A DNA stretch of 64,000 nt from Congeria kusceri (lineage: Eukaryota; Mollusca; Bivalvia; Myida; Dreissenidae): the NCBI GenBank assembly GCA_027627225.1, contig JAPFQT010000038.1, forward strand, positions 1-64,000, given 5' to 3'. Shown here one piece after another: positions 55,391 to 64,000 of this stretch; position 1 is the first letter of the stretch; every line of letters starts with the position of its first letter. The translations under genes were made by a program, and so were the position numbers. The notes under the pieces are model-generated. The model did no database searches, was not told the DNA's origin, and saw only the letters and a program-made list of their open reading frames with translations.

Positions 55391-55984
55391 GGACAAAATA
55401 ATCATCGTTGAACTACCCAATAAATGAGGACAAAATAATCATCGTTGAACTACCCAATAAATGAGGACAAAATAATCATCATTGAACTACCCAATAAATG
55501 AGGACAAAATAATCATCGTTGAACTACCCAATAAATGAGGACAAAATAATCATCGTTGAACTACCCAATAAATGAGGACAAAATAATCATCGTTGAACTA
55601 CCCAATAAATGAGGACAAAATAATCATCGTTGAACTACCCAATAAATGAGGACAAAATAATCATCGTTGAACTACCCAATAAATGAGGACAAAATAATCA
55701 TCGTTGAACTACCCAATAAATGAGGACAAAATAATCATCGTTGAACTACCCAATAAATGAGGACAAAATAATCATCGTTGAACTACCCAATAAATGAGGA
55801 CAAAATAATCATCGTTGAACTACCCAATAAATGATGACAAAATAATCATCGTTGAACTACCCAATAAATGAGGACAAAATAATCATCGTTGAACTACCCA
55901 ATAAATGAGGACAAAATAATCATTGTTGAACTACCCAATAAATGAGGACAAAATAATCATCGTTGAACTACCCAATAAATGATG
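55391..55984 (+). repeat. 37-bp satellite, 16 copies
   Basis: Sixteen head-to-tail 37-bp units starting GGACAAAATAATCATCG and ending GTTGAACTACCCAATAAATGA, nearly identical (isolated changes near 55480, 55834 and 55922). The unit equals the first segment of the foldback repeat (22806: AAAGAACCAAGTTATCG... GTTAAACTACCCAATAAA), so it arose by local amplification of one end of that element. There are no unique spacers, so it is not a CRISPR array. Confidence 0.97.
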
Positions 55985-56052
55985 CTAAAAGAATTCCCAA
56001 TTATGAGCAGAGCAGGGTAAAAAGTAGTTCCAATTGCAATTGCAAAAACATA

Positions 56053-58129
56053 CAGCTGTACCTCGGTATCTCGAAGTTGACGGGAATGCAATAGTGACTT
56101 TGAGATATCGGCAGTTCAACTTATTTGAACTCTAGCGTTGTGAAAGTAGCATTTGGTTACATTTAACTGTTTGTCAATGCTTACTATTTGGCTGTCATTA
56201 TAATAAAGATGATATTATTATTAAAATTACCGGTACTATTTTAGTATTTTCTTTTATTATTACATTTATAAATATAACGAATGCAATTTACATTTCAGCA
56301 CAAAACATAACAAGTTAAAAATACACATCAAAGCATGACAAACAACCATATGAATCATAGCACAAATCACATAGTACACATAACGAGAAAGTAACTTTTT
56401 ATTTACAAAGTTATGTCTTTCTGTTTGGAGTGGGTGTTAAACAGAAAGTTTTTTTAGCTTTTGTGATCGCCCGTTGACCGTCGTGCGTGCGTCATCAACT
56501 TTTCAATCAGACAACATCTCCTCCTAAACCACATGGCAGATTTGCACCAAACTTCACAGGAATGATCATTAGGTGACCCTCTTTCAAAGTTGTTCAAATA
56601 GTTACGGTCCGCTGCATATGTAGGTCACCAGAGCTAAAAATAGATTTTAAAAGTGTAAACTTAAAAGATCTCTGAAACCGCAGGGCCCAGGCGTTTCATA
56701 TTTTGTATGTAACATCCTATAATGGTCCTCTTCAAAGATTGTTCAAACTATGCCCCTGGGGTCAAAACGGTCCTCCAGAAACATTGTTCAAACTATCCAC
56801 TGGAGTTAAAACTGGCCCCGCCCGGGGGTCACATGGTTCATATAAACTTAAATACCAAAATGTCTTTACAAATCTTCTTTGAAACCACAAGGCCCAGAGG
56901 TTTCATATCTGGTATGTAACATTCTATAGTGGTTCTCTACAAATATTGTTCAAATGATGCCCCTGGGGTCAAAACTGGCCACGCCCCGGGGGTCACATGA
57001 TTTATATAGACTTTAATAGCAAAATGACTTTAAATCTTCTCCTCAGAAACCACAAGGCCCAGAGTTTTCTTATTTGGTATGTAACATCATATAGTAGTCC
57101 TCCACAAAGTGTGTTCGAATTATGCCCCTGGGGTCAAAACTGGTCACGCCCCGGGGGTCACTTTTTTTTGTCTTAACTTTAATAGCAAAATGTCTTCTAA
57201 AACCTTCTCTGAGGTTTCATATTTAATATGTAAGATCCCTATTGTGGTCCTCTACAAATATAGTTCAAATTATGCCCCTGGGGTCAAATCAGGTCACGTC
57301 CCGGGGGTCACATGTTTTATATAGACTTAAATAGCAAATTGACTTTAAAAATCTTCTCCTCTGAAACGGCAAGGCCTGCAGCTTTCCTATATTTGGTACG
57401 TAACATGGCATAGGGGTCCTCTCCAAAGATTGTTCAAATTCTGCCCCTGGAGTCAGATCTGGTGGCACCCAAAGGGGTCACATGCTTTATATAGTAGCAT
57501 AGTTACTTTAAAAATCTCTACCTGAAACCGCAAGGCACAGAGGTTTGTTCAAGATTGTTCATATTCCCCGGGGATAAAAATAAGCCACGCCTCGGGGATG
57601 CTAATTTCAATATGGTTACAAGGTCTCAGGTGAGCGTCCTAGGGCCCTCAGGGCCCTCTTGTTTGAATACAGCGGTAGATGTCATCAAATCTGTTGATTA
57701 TATCTTCGCTACCTAGCATCGGCTCGAGAAATCTTCTGACTGTCCGCCAATGCTTCCAGTGATGTCGCAATCAAATAACAAATAGTTACATTAAAGCGCA
57801 CGCAACCCATATTAAAGACTTTTTAGAGAACACGGGCTAACATGTATGCAATGTATGACAAACCTTGACAGGGATCTGTCATTAGGCTATTATCGGGTTT
57901 AAGCTGCAGAACGTGATGACTCTTCGAGATAAACTCGCAATAATACATGTGAAATTACAGCTAGGGAATGAAAATTCACTTCGACTTAACCGATATTTCG
58001 AGTTAAAAACTTCGAGATAAACAACAATATTTAATAAGAAATAAGAAGATGGACAATCGGAAATTTGTCTCTACTGCGACTTAACCGGAAATTCGACTTA
58101 AACGAGTTTGAGATAACAAGGTTCATCTG
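56053..58129. mobile_element. Pogo/Tigger-like TA-flanked element, 2.08 kb with nested insert
   Basis: Left end CAGCTGTACCTCGGTATCTC; right end read inward CAGATGAACCTTGTTATCTC; TA at 56051-52 and 58130-31; the empty equivalent at 22910-22920 reads AACATATATGTCAAA. Subterminal TATCTCGAAG and CTTCGAGATAAAC motifs recur, and CGACTTAACCG occurs twice at the right. These ends resemble those of pogo/Tigger elements. No transposase frame found; the middle is mostly a later AGCTCACCTGAG-family insert (56450-57662). Confidence 0.8.
56450..57662 (+). mobile_element. HINE-like AGCTCACCTGAG-family element, 5'-degraded, nested
   Basis: The 5' remnant TTTTTTTAGCTTTTGTGATC has lost the CACCTGAG part. Seven or so units with CTGAAACC-CAAGGCCCAGAG, GGTATGTAACAT, TTGTTCAAA-TATGCCCCTGG, GGTCAAAACTGG and CACGCCCCGGGGGTCACATG. 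3' CTCAGGTGAGCGTCC, hairpin AGGGCCCTCAGGGCCCT and CTTGTT. Lies inside the pogo-like element, hence younger than it. Confidence 0.7.
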
Positions 58130-58320
58130 TATGTCAAATTATATTAGAATCGAAGTAATTTTCGCATTGTCATTGTTTATCGACCGATAAACAACTCTTT
58201 GTCGTTCTCATGCATGGCTATTAAACAACCCGGATAATGCTCCTGTGGTTGAATTCCTTTGCATCAGAACTCCAAATCGTTGTTTATTGGACGATAAACA
58301 ACTATAAATCAATAATTATT

Positions 58321-58979
58321 TCTTAAGTCAAAAATTAAAAAAAAAAAAATTAAAATAATATAATTTTCGTTTTGCAGGAAAATTAAAAGAATGCACAAAA
58401 AAGTGTGTGAGTTTAAGAATTAACCATTCTTCAAAAATGCATGAAATTTAGACACCTGTGAAATTTAATGATTTTATAGTATTTTATTGTTTGTTTTGGT
58501 TTTAGTCATGTCTGTTAGTTTATATATTCATAAAAATTGTTGAATGAGTTAATTGTTAGTATTTAGTGAGCATACAACTTCATCCAATCTACTTATAGCG
58601 AGATATTAATAAGGTGTTCTATTTGATTGCCCATATTAATATTTTGGATATTCCAACAAGCTGTGTCAAAAGATACCTGATTTCGACTTTTGGTACTAAA
58701 GCGTCGGGCAATCGCCACAATCTAAAACTGGTTCCACTTGGCATTATTCTAACATTCTACCCCTTTCTAAAAGGTTTCCTTAGAAACTTAATGTTTGGAA
58801 TTTTTTTAGAAAGTGGTCTGTAGCCATTAAATTAGTGTTTTGAAATAATAAGAACTTAAAAAAAGCTTTTGCACTTATAAGAGACTGGTCTTTGAAAATG
58901 TCTTAAAAGTCTCTAAATATGAATTAAGGTTATAAGAATTTCAACTAGAATGACCAGGAATATGTATGCCTTGTTTAAA
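58321..58979. other. No recognisable feature
   Basis: AT-rich; a 69-codon frame at 58614-58823 lacks motifs. Nothing supported. Confidence 0.4.
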
Positions 58980-59117
58980 CTCCAATGTGTGTGGAGGATT
59001 GTTCCTGGCACAGGCCATCATCTCACAGGATCTGGTGATGATAGCGTACTCCAATGTGTGTGGAGGATTGTTCCTGGCACAGGCCATCATCTCACAGGAT
59101 CTGGTGATGATAGCGTG
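58980..59117. repeat. 69-bp tandem duplication
   Basis: Two essentially identical 69-bp units starting CTCCAATGTGTGTGGAGGAT and ending TGATGATAGCGTA. Recent local duplication. It is followed at 59128-59180 by a minus-strand SINE tail fragment (ACCTGGGTAGAACCAGTTCT). Confidence 0.9.
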
Positions 59118-59127
59118 ACCAGTATGG

Positions 59128-59180
59128 GGCTTATTGAAACATTCTTGAGTTTGTTACCTGGGTAGAACCAGTTCTTGTTT
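59128..59180 (-). repeat. SINE tail fragment
   Basis: The reverse complement contains AACTGGTTCTACCCAGGTAA and CTCAAGAATGTTTCAATAAG, matching the tail of 54091-54282. A more worn piece (TAGAACCAGTGCTTAGAGAC) is at 59685-59715. Confidence 0.6.
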
Positions 59181-59903
59181 CCTGTGGGAAAGTTCCACGA
59201 CATTACCCAGAATTCATTTAATACTGAATAGTTAATTGGATTATGCTTAGGTTTTTGGCATATGTGTAAATGTCTATAACTAGATGGAGAGGCCTGGACA
59301 ATGTGGATGCACAAACTGAATGTGACAGTAGTGCACATGTGGTCGAGGGTTTGAGACTGCATGTTAGAAAGTGCTTCATGCAGCTTCTGCACATCCAGCT
59401 CCCAGCGCTGGTGAAACATTGATGACAGAACAACACTGTGAAGACTTGTTGATAATGGTGTTGTATGTTAAATATTTCTGTTTGAAACCGTTCTATTAAA
59501 TTGAACATTTAATAATTTTCTTGATGTCACAAGGTGAAAAAAAATCTCATCAGGAGTCTTCATTGTAAAACAATTCTGAGATGTCAATGTTGTTTTAAAT
59601 CGTGCGCTTGAAGGTAGTTATTTTGTGACTTAGTTGTATTGATAGCTGTGGCTTACTAAGAACCATTCAAGTTGCATTCTTAAGTAGAACCAGTGCTTAG
59701 AGACTTTAAGAAAGATTACGTGTCAGAATACTGACCTGATGAATTGAGTTCCCAAGCTATAGCTGGATACCACAACCATTTCCTCACCATGACTGAGTAA
59801 CTGCATAATTTGCCTGGCAATATAACGTTATAAGGTAGTGTGTTGTTAAAATTTGGTTTCTTATGGTTGTTTGTATAACTACTCACATTTATTCTACAAA
59901 TAG
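59181..59903. other. No recognisable gene
   Basis: Overlapping minus-strand frames between 59087 and 59508 have no motif or splice support. Contains the worn SINE fragment near 59700. Confidence 0.35.
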
Positions 59904-59991
59904 GTATCGAACCTGCAGGCCTGCACAGCCACGAGGCAGTAAGGAGTGTCCTGGTATGGGTGTCTCACTCAGAATGGGTGAAATACACTAG
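59904..59991 (+). ncRNA. Candidate non-coding exon, copy A1
   Basis: Possible acceptor TTTATTCTACAAATAG, then 88 nt ending CACTAG|GTAGGTGCC. The GAGTGTCCTGGTATGGGTGT core reappears at 62484-62521 ending AATAG|GTAAGTGCA. No long frame is shared, suggesting an untranslated exon or a long non-coding RNA, if transcribed at all. Confidence 0.3.
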
Positions 59992-60353
59992 GTAGGTGCC
60001 ACATTTTAATAATTTCACATTTTTCTCTTAATGTTGTTGAAAACGTGGAAGACTGTTAGATTTTGCATTAGGCTATCTGCACTTTCCCATTTGTATGTAG
60101 CTTGCAAAATAATTGAAACGAGGTCTTTGCACTGAAGAGGACATAACAAAGATTGAAGCTTTCTTCAGTATTTCTAGAGTAATTGCCCTCTATTTATTTT
60201 ATTCCCTCCAAACTTAATATTACAAACTTGTCATTACTTAATCGCACTTAACCTTAGGTAAACTGTTTACATGTATTTACACACAGTTTGATATTAAATA
60301 GCTCGCATGCGTTTTATTTGTTGTTGAAGAATGCTTGTTACTTTAATATTTAG

Positions 60354-60495
60354 CTACTCGTCAACAAAGTAGGAATGCAGTGCATGGGGTCCTTGTGCAT
60401 ACCATATCAGCTCACTGGGAGTCACTGACAGGCAGGCAGGGTGCTGACTGGAGACACTGAATTTCAAGTCCTACTGGTTGTTGATCCAAGATGAG
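60354..60495 (+). ncRNA. Candidate non-coding exon, copy A2 (142 nt)
   Basis: Acceptor TTACTTTAATATTTAG, donor GATGAG|GTAAGAATTG. It contains TAGGAATGCAGTGCATGGGG, TCACTGACAGGCAGGCAGGG and GTGCTGACTGGAGACACTGA. Stops occur in all three forward frames. The paralogue at 62953-63094 has the same length and the same acceptor and donor, with more similarity inside than in most of the flanking sequence. Confidence 0.4.
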
Positions 60496-62400
60496 GTAAG
60501 AATTGTTCAGAAATGTCTGTAACATACTATTTGGTTGACAGAATGTTGACTTAAAGTGTGTTTCTATTAACAATTAAGCATACCTTACAAACATAATGGT
60601 AAGCTATATGTTTAGGGAACCTCTCCTGCGTTGACCATTGACCGTCAAACATTTTCTTGTATGCATAATAAAAAATGTTGACTTTTTCTGCCAGTTTTAC
60701 CAAATACCATTTGTTAAAGATAAATACAATGAGTCAAATAAGACTAATACACCAATTAATGATTTTTGTGTGAGTCAAAGTCGTCGTTTTCTAATATTTG
60801 CCTTGTAGACCATTTCTCTGCAGATCTTACATTCATGTCAGTTTGATAGTGGTTCTAGATGGAACTTAATGAAGTTACACTGAAGTATGAGCTAGTACCT
60901 CTTGCTAAATAAGAACTCATTCAAAATCACATTTATAGACATGAACAATCAATACTAATAGTTGCACAGTTTTGCATAAAGACGACATGGTACTTTTAAA
61001 GTGAAGTCTAACGCACCATCAAATGATCATATGGTCAGTTAATATTTGGTTCAAAATCCTTTAGGAGTCATTCTGATTGTAACCTAACGAAGCAGAATAG
61101 AACATAATTACATATTTCCATTAATGACATCTTGTAGTTCACAAAAGCTAGAACACATTAATTGCACCATTTTAAATAACCATGATACCCTGTTTATGAT
61201 TAGGCAGAGTTTGTAAAGATTTTTTTTAGAATTCGGTGGAAGTCATGTGTTTAAACTGTGTATGCTGAAACGTCATAATTTTCTGAATTTCTGAATGATC
61301 AATTTACATCTTGTCATTTATCTTTGGGTAACAGTTTTGCAAAAATTCATGAAGTGATCTTTATTTTTATGTACTTGTATCCAATAAGCATACAATTTTA
61401 GTACATTCTAATAAGACACATTGTAAGTTGAATGTGATTGTAAAATATTAGTGCATATTACTTGGATCTTCTTATTCAAGGGATAGAACTCATGTTAGAC
61501 TACTAAACTAAAACTTCAAAAGTTATCTCCCCTTCATTAATGAGTTTTCACATTTGTTGCTTGAGGTATGTCTTTTTGAATGTGTATGTCAGATTTTGTC
61601 TGGACCACGGTATATTTTGGACATGCATTCTTAATCTTAAATAAGCAAGTTTACTAGATCTATGCGTCATATGCAGGATCCATTATTCAGGCTCCTTAGT
61701 CAATATCCTACTTAGGAATCCTAGGTGAAGAGGTTAAAGGAAGGATATAGTTTTGGTATGCATTGCAGGGTGTTAGAATTACTTTAATTTAAAATGTACA
61801 CATGTGAAAGAATTTTTGCGTGTATGACGGATGTTCGTTGGTTCAAGTAAAAGCCACATTATGGAGTTCTTACATTAAAATGGGTTATAATAATGGGGCG
61901 TGTGTTAGAGGGGAGACGATGTGATGATGATGATGATGATGAAATTTTATAAAAATTATTGATTTTAAGTCTGTGATACCAGTAAAATCAAATATTGCCG
62001 CATCTCAATAGTAAATTTTTACAGTAAACAAGCGCATCTAATCAATTAAATTTAACGTCTTGAAGCAACCCAAGGTGTGTTTGAGCCAAGCAAATATAAC
62101 TTGCGTGACAACCGGAACTGGGACCAACACTCTGAGCCATAAACAAATTCGACCAAAATTCAACCCTGATTAATTCAAGCGAAACAACATAAATATATAC
62201 GAATATATTGCAATACAATATTATTCACTAAAACGAGAAATTCGATACAAGTTCAAGTTATCTGGAGTCCACTGTAGTTAAATACTTATCAAATAATGTA
62301 TTTCCCATTAATCATTACATTATCGTTGAGGCTGTGTCCCATAATTCAGGTTGCCATTGTCCTTGTATGCAATATGTCACTATAGGGAGATTTGTGTACC
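60496..62400. other. Mostly unique sequence, no supported gene
   Basis: The first 160 bp continue the duplication (CTCTCCTGCGTTGACCATTG at 60626-60645, also at 63220-63239). A short GAT microsatellite lies at 61921-61942. TTATCTGGAGTCCACTGTAG at 62260 resembles one end of a pogo-like element, partner not found. Otherwise nothing. Confidence 0.4.
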
Positions 62401-62401
62401 T

Positions 62402-62470
62402 GCCAGGTTAGCTCAGTCGGGAGAGCACTCGCCATGTAAGCCATGTAAGCCATGTAAGCGAGAGGTCCCG
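62402..62470 (+). tRNA. tRNA-like SINE head or pseudogene with internal triplication
   Basis: GCCAGGTTAGCTCAGTCGGG has a perfect A box (TAGCTCAGTCGG); the 3' half GCGAGAGGTCCCGGGTTTTA has a damaged B box. CCATGTAAG is present three times (62433-62458) in the anticodon arm, adding 18 nt. Not a functional tRNA. Confidence 0.6.
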
Positions 62471-62483
62471 GGTTTTACCACGA

Positions 62484-62521
62484 AGTGTCCTGGTCTGGGT
62501 GTCACACAATGTGTTGAATAG
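62484..62521 (+). ncRNA. Candidate non-coding exon, copy B1 (3' part)
   Basis: GTGTCCTGGTCTGGGTGTCA matches 59946-59964; it ends AATAG|GTAAGTGCAA, a consensus donor. Upstream the two copies diverge because the tRNA-like sequence is present only here. Confidence 0.3.
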
Positions 62522-62585
62522 GTAAGTGCAACATTTTTCTTTTTGTCCCCTGTATTTCGTTGTTGAAAATGTGCAAGAATGTTGG

Positions 62586-62690
62586 ATTTTGCATTAGGCT
62601 ATCTGTCCGTCAGGTCCCATTTTGCATTAGGCTATCTGTCCGTCAGGTCCCATTTTGCATTAGGCTATCTGTCCGTCAGGTCCCATTTTT
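62586..62690. repeat. 33-bp unit, three copies
   Basis: ATTTTGCATTAGGCTATCTG plus TCCGTCAGGTCCC repeated three times. The paralogous place at 60060-60090 has a single unit (GATTTTGCATTAGGCTATCT), so the amplification is specific to this copy. Confidence 0.9.
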
Positions 62691-62952
62691 GCAAAGCTTG
62701 AACATTAATTTCAATGAGGTCGTTGCAATGAAGAGGAGAACACCAGGATTGGTGTTATATTCAGTATTTATAGAATAATTTCCATTTGTATGGTTTTTCC
62801 TTCCAAACATACTTTTTCTTGATCTATTACATGTACAAACACATTATCTAATCACACCTACTTTAGATAAACTGAGTAGAAGTATTAAACATAAAATAGC
62901 TTGCATGCATTGTATTTGATTGTTGTTGCATGTTGTTTACTTTAATATTTAG

Positions 62953-63094
62953 CTGCACAGCAAGAAAGTAGGAATGCAGTGCATGGGGTCCTTGTGCAAA
63001 CCATATCAGCTCATTGGGAGTTACTGACAGGCAGGCAGGGTGCTGACTGGAGACACTGAAGTTCAAGTCCTGGTGGGGGTTTGTACAAGTTGAG
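62953..63094 (+). ncRNA. Candidate non-coding exon, copy B2 (142 nt)
   Basis: Paralogue of 60354-60495 with the same acceptor (CTTTAATATTTAG) and donor (TTGAG|GTAAGAATTG) and identical length. Substitutions do not respect codons and stops are present in all frames, arguing for a non-coding function or none. Confidence 0.4.
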
Positions 63095-63249
63095 GTAAGA
63101 ATTGTTCAGAACTGTCTGGAACATACTATGTGCTTATCGTAATGTTGAACTAAAGTGTGTTCTTATTAACAATTAAGCTTACCTTACGAAGTGTTTGGTA
63201 AGCTATCGGTATACGGAACCTCTCCTGCGTTGACCGTTGACCGTCACTA

Positions 63250-64000
63250 AATTGTGTTAAGCACATTCAAGACCTAATGTTTCAGCTAATCATTACACAA
63301 CACGCATACTAGTAGTTGAGATCTCAATAGCATGTCAGGTTGGACAAGCAATACCAGTTATTTGGTGAAATATGATTTTTTTCGCCTATTTCATGCTGAG
63401 CTTTCCTATGACATTTCTATAATTCTCACGTACAGTAAGTTTGATTGTGGCCCATATCAGACTAGTTACAGTAAGTAAGAGCCAGGACATCATGCGTGTG
63501 TAGGTCTTGTCCTACTCTTAATAATCGATAAAATCAAAAGTATGGATGCATTTTTGTGTGAGCTAACATTTCAGTGAGTGATTCATTTCTGTACAACTGC
63601 TATCTTGTTGTTGATGTGAGTCTGAGGCAGATTTCTGTTGTCGTGTTGAAGACTGGGCGAGTACTATTCTGGATGCATGTCTTGGTTTGGTGTTTGAAGT
63701 AAAGATGAAGAATCAGAACAATGTGCCCTGAGATGTGACAAAATTTAATTATATGTTATTAAAATATATTATGGTGTTGCCTTAGTTCTGTAGAATTTGT
63801 AGCGTTTATATTGTAACTGCTAAAGGTGATGTTGGTTCAACTGCTGATCTGAAGTCTTAGTTAAAGTTAAAAATAAAGACTGGTTTTACACCAAGTGCAG
63901 AAAGGTGTCATCTGCTATGTCTAAGAATATGTGTTTTGTGTCACACAAATGAGATGCTTTTTCATGTACTGTTATTTGTGTCCATGATCCCTGTCCATGT
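63250..64000. other. No recognisable feature
   Basis: An AATAAA at 63872 could be a polyadenylation signal for a transcript including the exon-like segments, but nothing ties it to them. Confidence 0.3.

Larger units (their letters stand above)
55985..58320 (+). repeat. Foldback repeat, remainder, split by a 2.1-kb transposon
   Basis: Before the insert: GTAGTTCCAATTGCAATTGC; after it: TATGTCAAATTATATTAGAA, GTTTATCGACCGATAAACAA, TTGAATTCCTTTGCATCAGA and TTGTTTATTGGACGATAAAC. Continuous with the satellite on its left. Its counterpart at 22806-23110 is uninterrupted. Confidence 0.75.

Noticed and set aside
55391..55984. Regular 37-bp repeats as a CRISPR array
   Set aside because: Units are directly adjacent with no unique spacers, the organism is eukaryotic, and the unit derives from a dispersed repeat.
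59087..59508. Overlapping 110- and 96-codon minus-strand frames
   Set aside because: They overlap each other in different frames, partly cover a SINE fragment and the 69-bp duplication, and show no motif.
62402..62470. Functional tRNA gene
   Set aside because: Extra triplicated 9-mer in the anticodon arm and a damaged B box.

Overview
The window is AT-rich eukaryotic DNA, almost certainly from a bivalve mollusc. The evidence is one spliced B-box/coiled-coil/beta-propeller (TRIM-like) gene of the type expanded in bivalves, very low gene density, and many dispersed repeat families with openings such as TTTATGCCCCCGGC and TTTTAGCTCACCTGAGC that I associate with bivalve genomes. The hairpin repeat at 6423-6605 (core GCACAGGCTAATCC) makes me think of a dreissenid mussel, but that is recollection and was not tested. 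No bacterial operon, CRISPR array, rRNA or intact tRNA was seen.

Genes. The only confident gene is the TRIM-like gene on the + strand: exons 43954-44288, 46155-47167 and 48186-48538, 566 aa, with two B-boxes, a coiled coil, an NHL-like propeller and no RING. Weaker coding or exon candidates lie at 13339-13517 (degenerate copy at 42585-42669), 30164-30269, 30555-30671 (minus) and 38762-38845. A pair of exon-like, non-coding segments is duplicated at 59904-60495 and 62484-63094; the longer member is 142 nt in both copies.

Mobile DNA dominates the window. (1) At least nine families share one architecture: a short 5' motif, internal units of about 135-170 bp, the reverse complement of the 5' motif near the 3' end, then usually a small hairpin and a CTTGTT or CTAGTT terminus. 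This fits non-autonomous Helentron/HINE-type rolling-circle elements. (2) Cut-and-paste elements: two young 1.1-kb TA-flanked elements (15070-16166, 34099-35171); a pogo/Tigger-like element carrying a gutted transposase pseudogene (28290-29765); a second pogo-like element (56053-58129); two hAT-like elements (1486-1860, 27621-27961); a 436-bp foldback MITE (1929-2364); and a 121-bp MITE (52888-53008). For most of these the window also holds a paralogous copy of the target, complete or fragmentary, without the insert. (3) Three tRNA-derived SINE copies and fragments.

Layout. 0-18 kb is a mosaic of old direct duplications (blocks at 5.6, 8.7 and 14.5 kb) loaded with repeats. 18-25 kb holds a rolling-circle-type element interrupted by a GC-rich 0.6-kb insert, then quiet sequence. 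25-30 kb is a large inverted duplication. 31-42 kb is repeats and duplicated blocks. 42.5-49 kb is the TRIM-like gene with a duplicated 5' flank. 49-58 kb is nearly solid mobile elements plus a 16-copy 37-bp satellite. 58-64 kb is mostly unique sequence with the duplicated exon-like segments.

No cooperating gene system is visible. The interest lies in how the repeats are built and where they come from.
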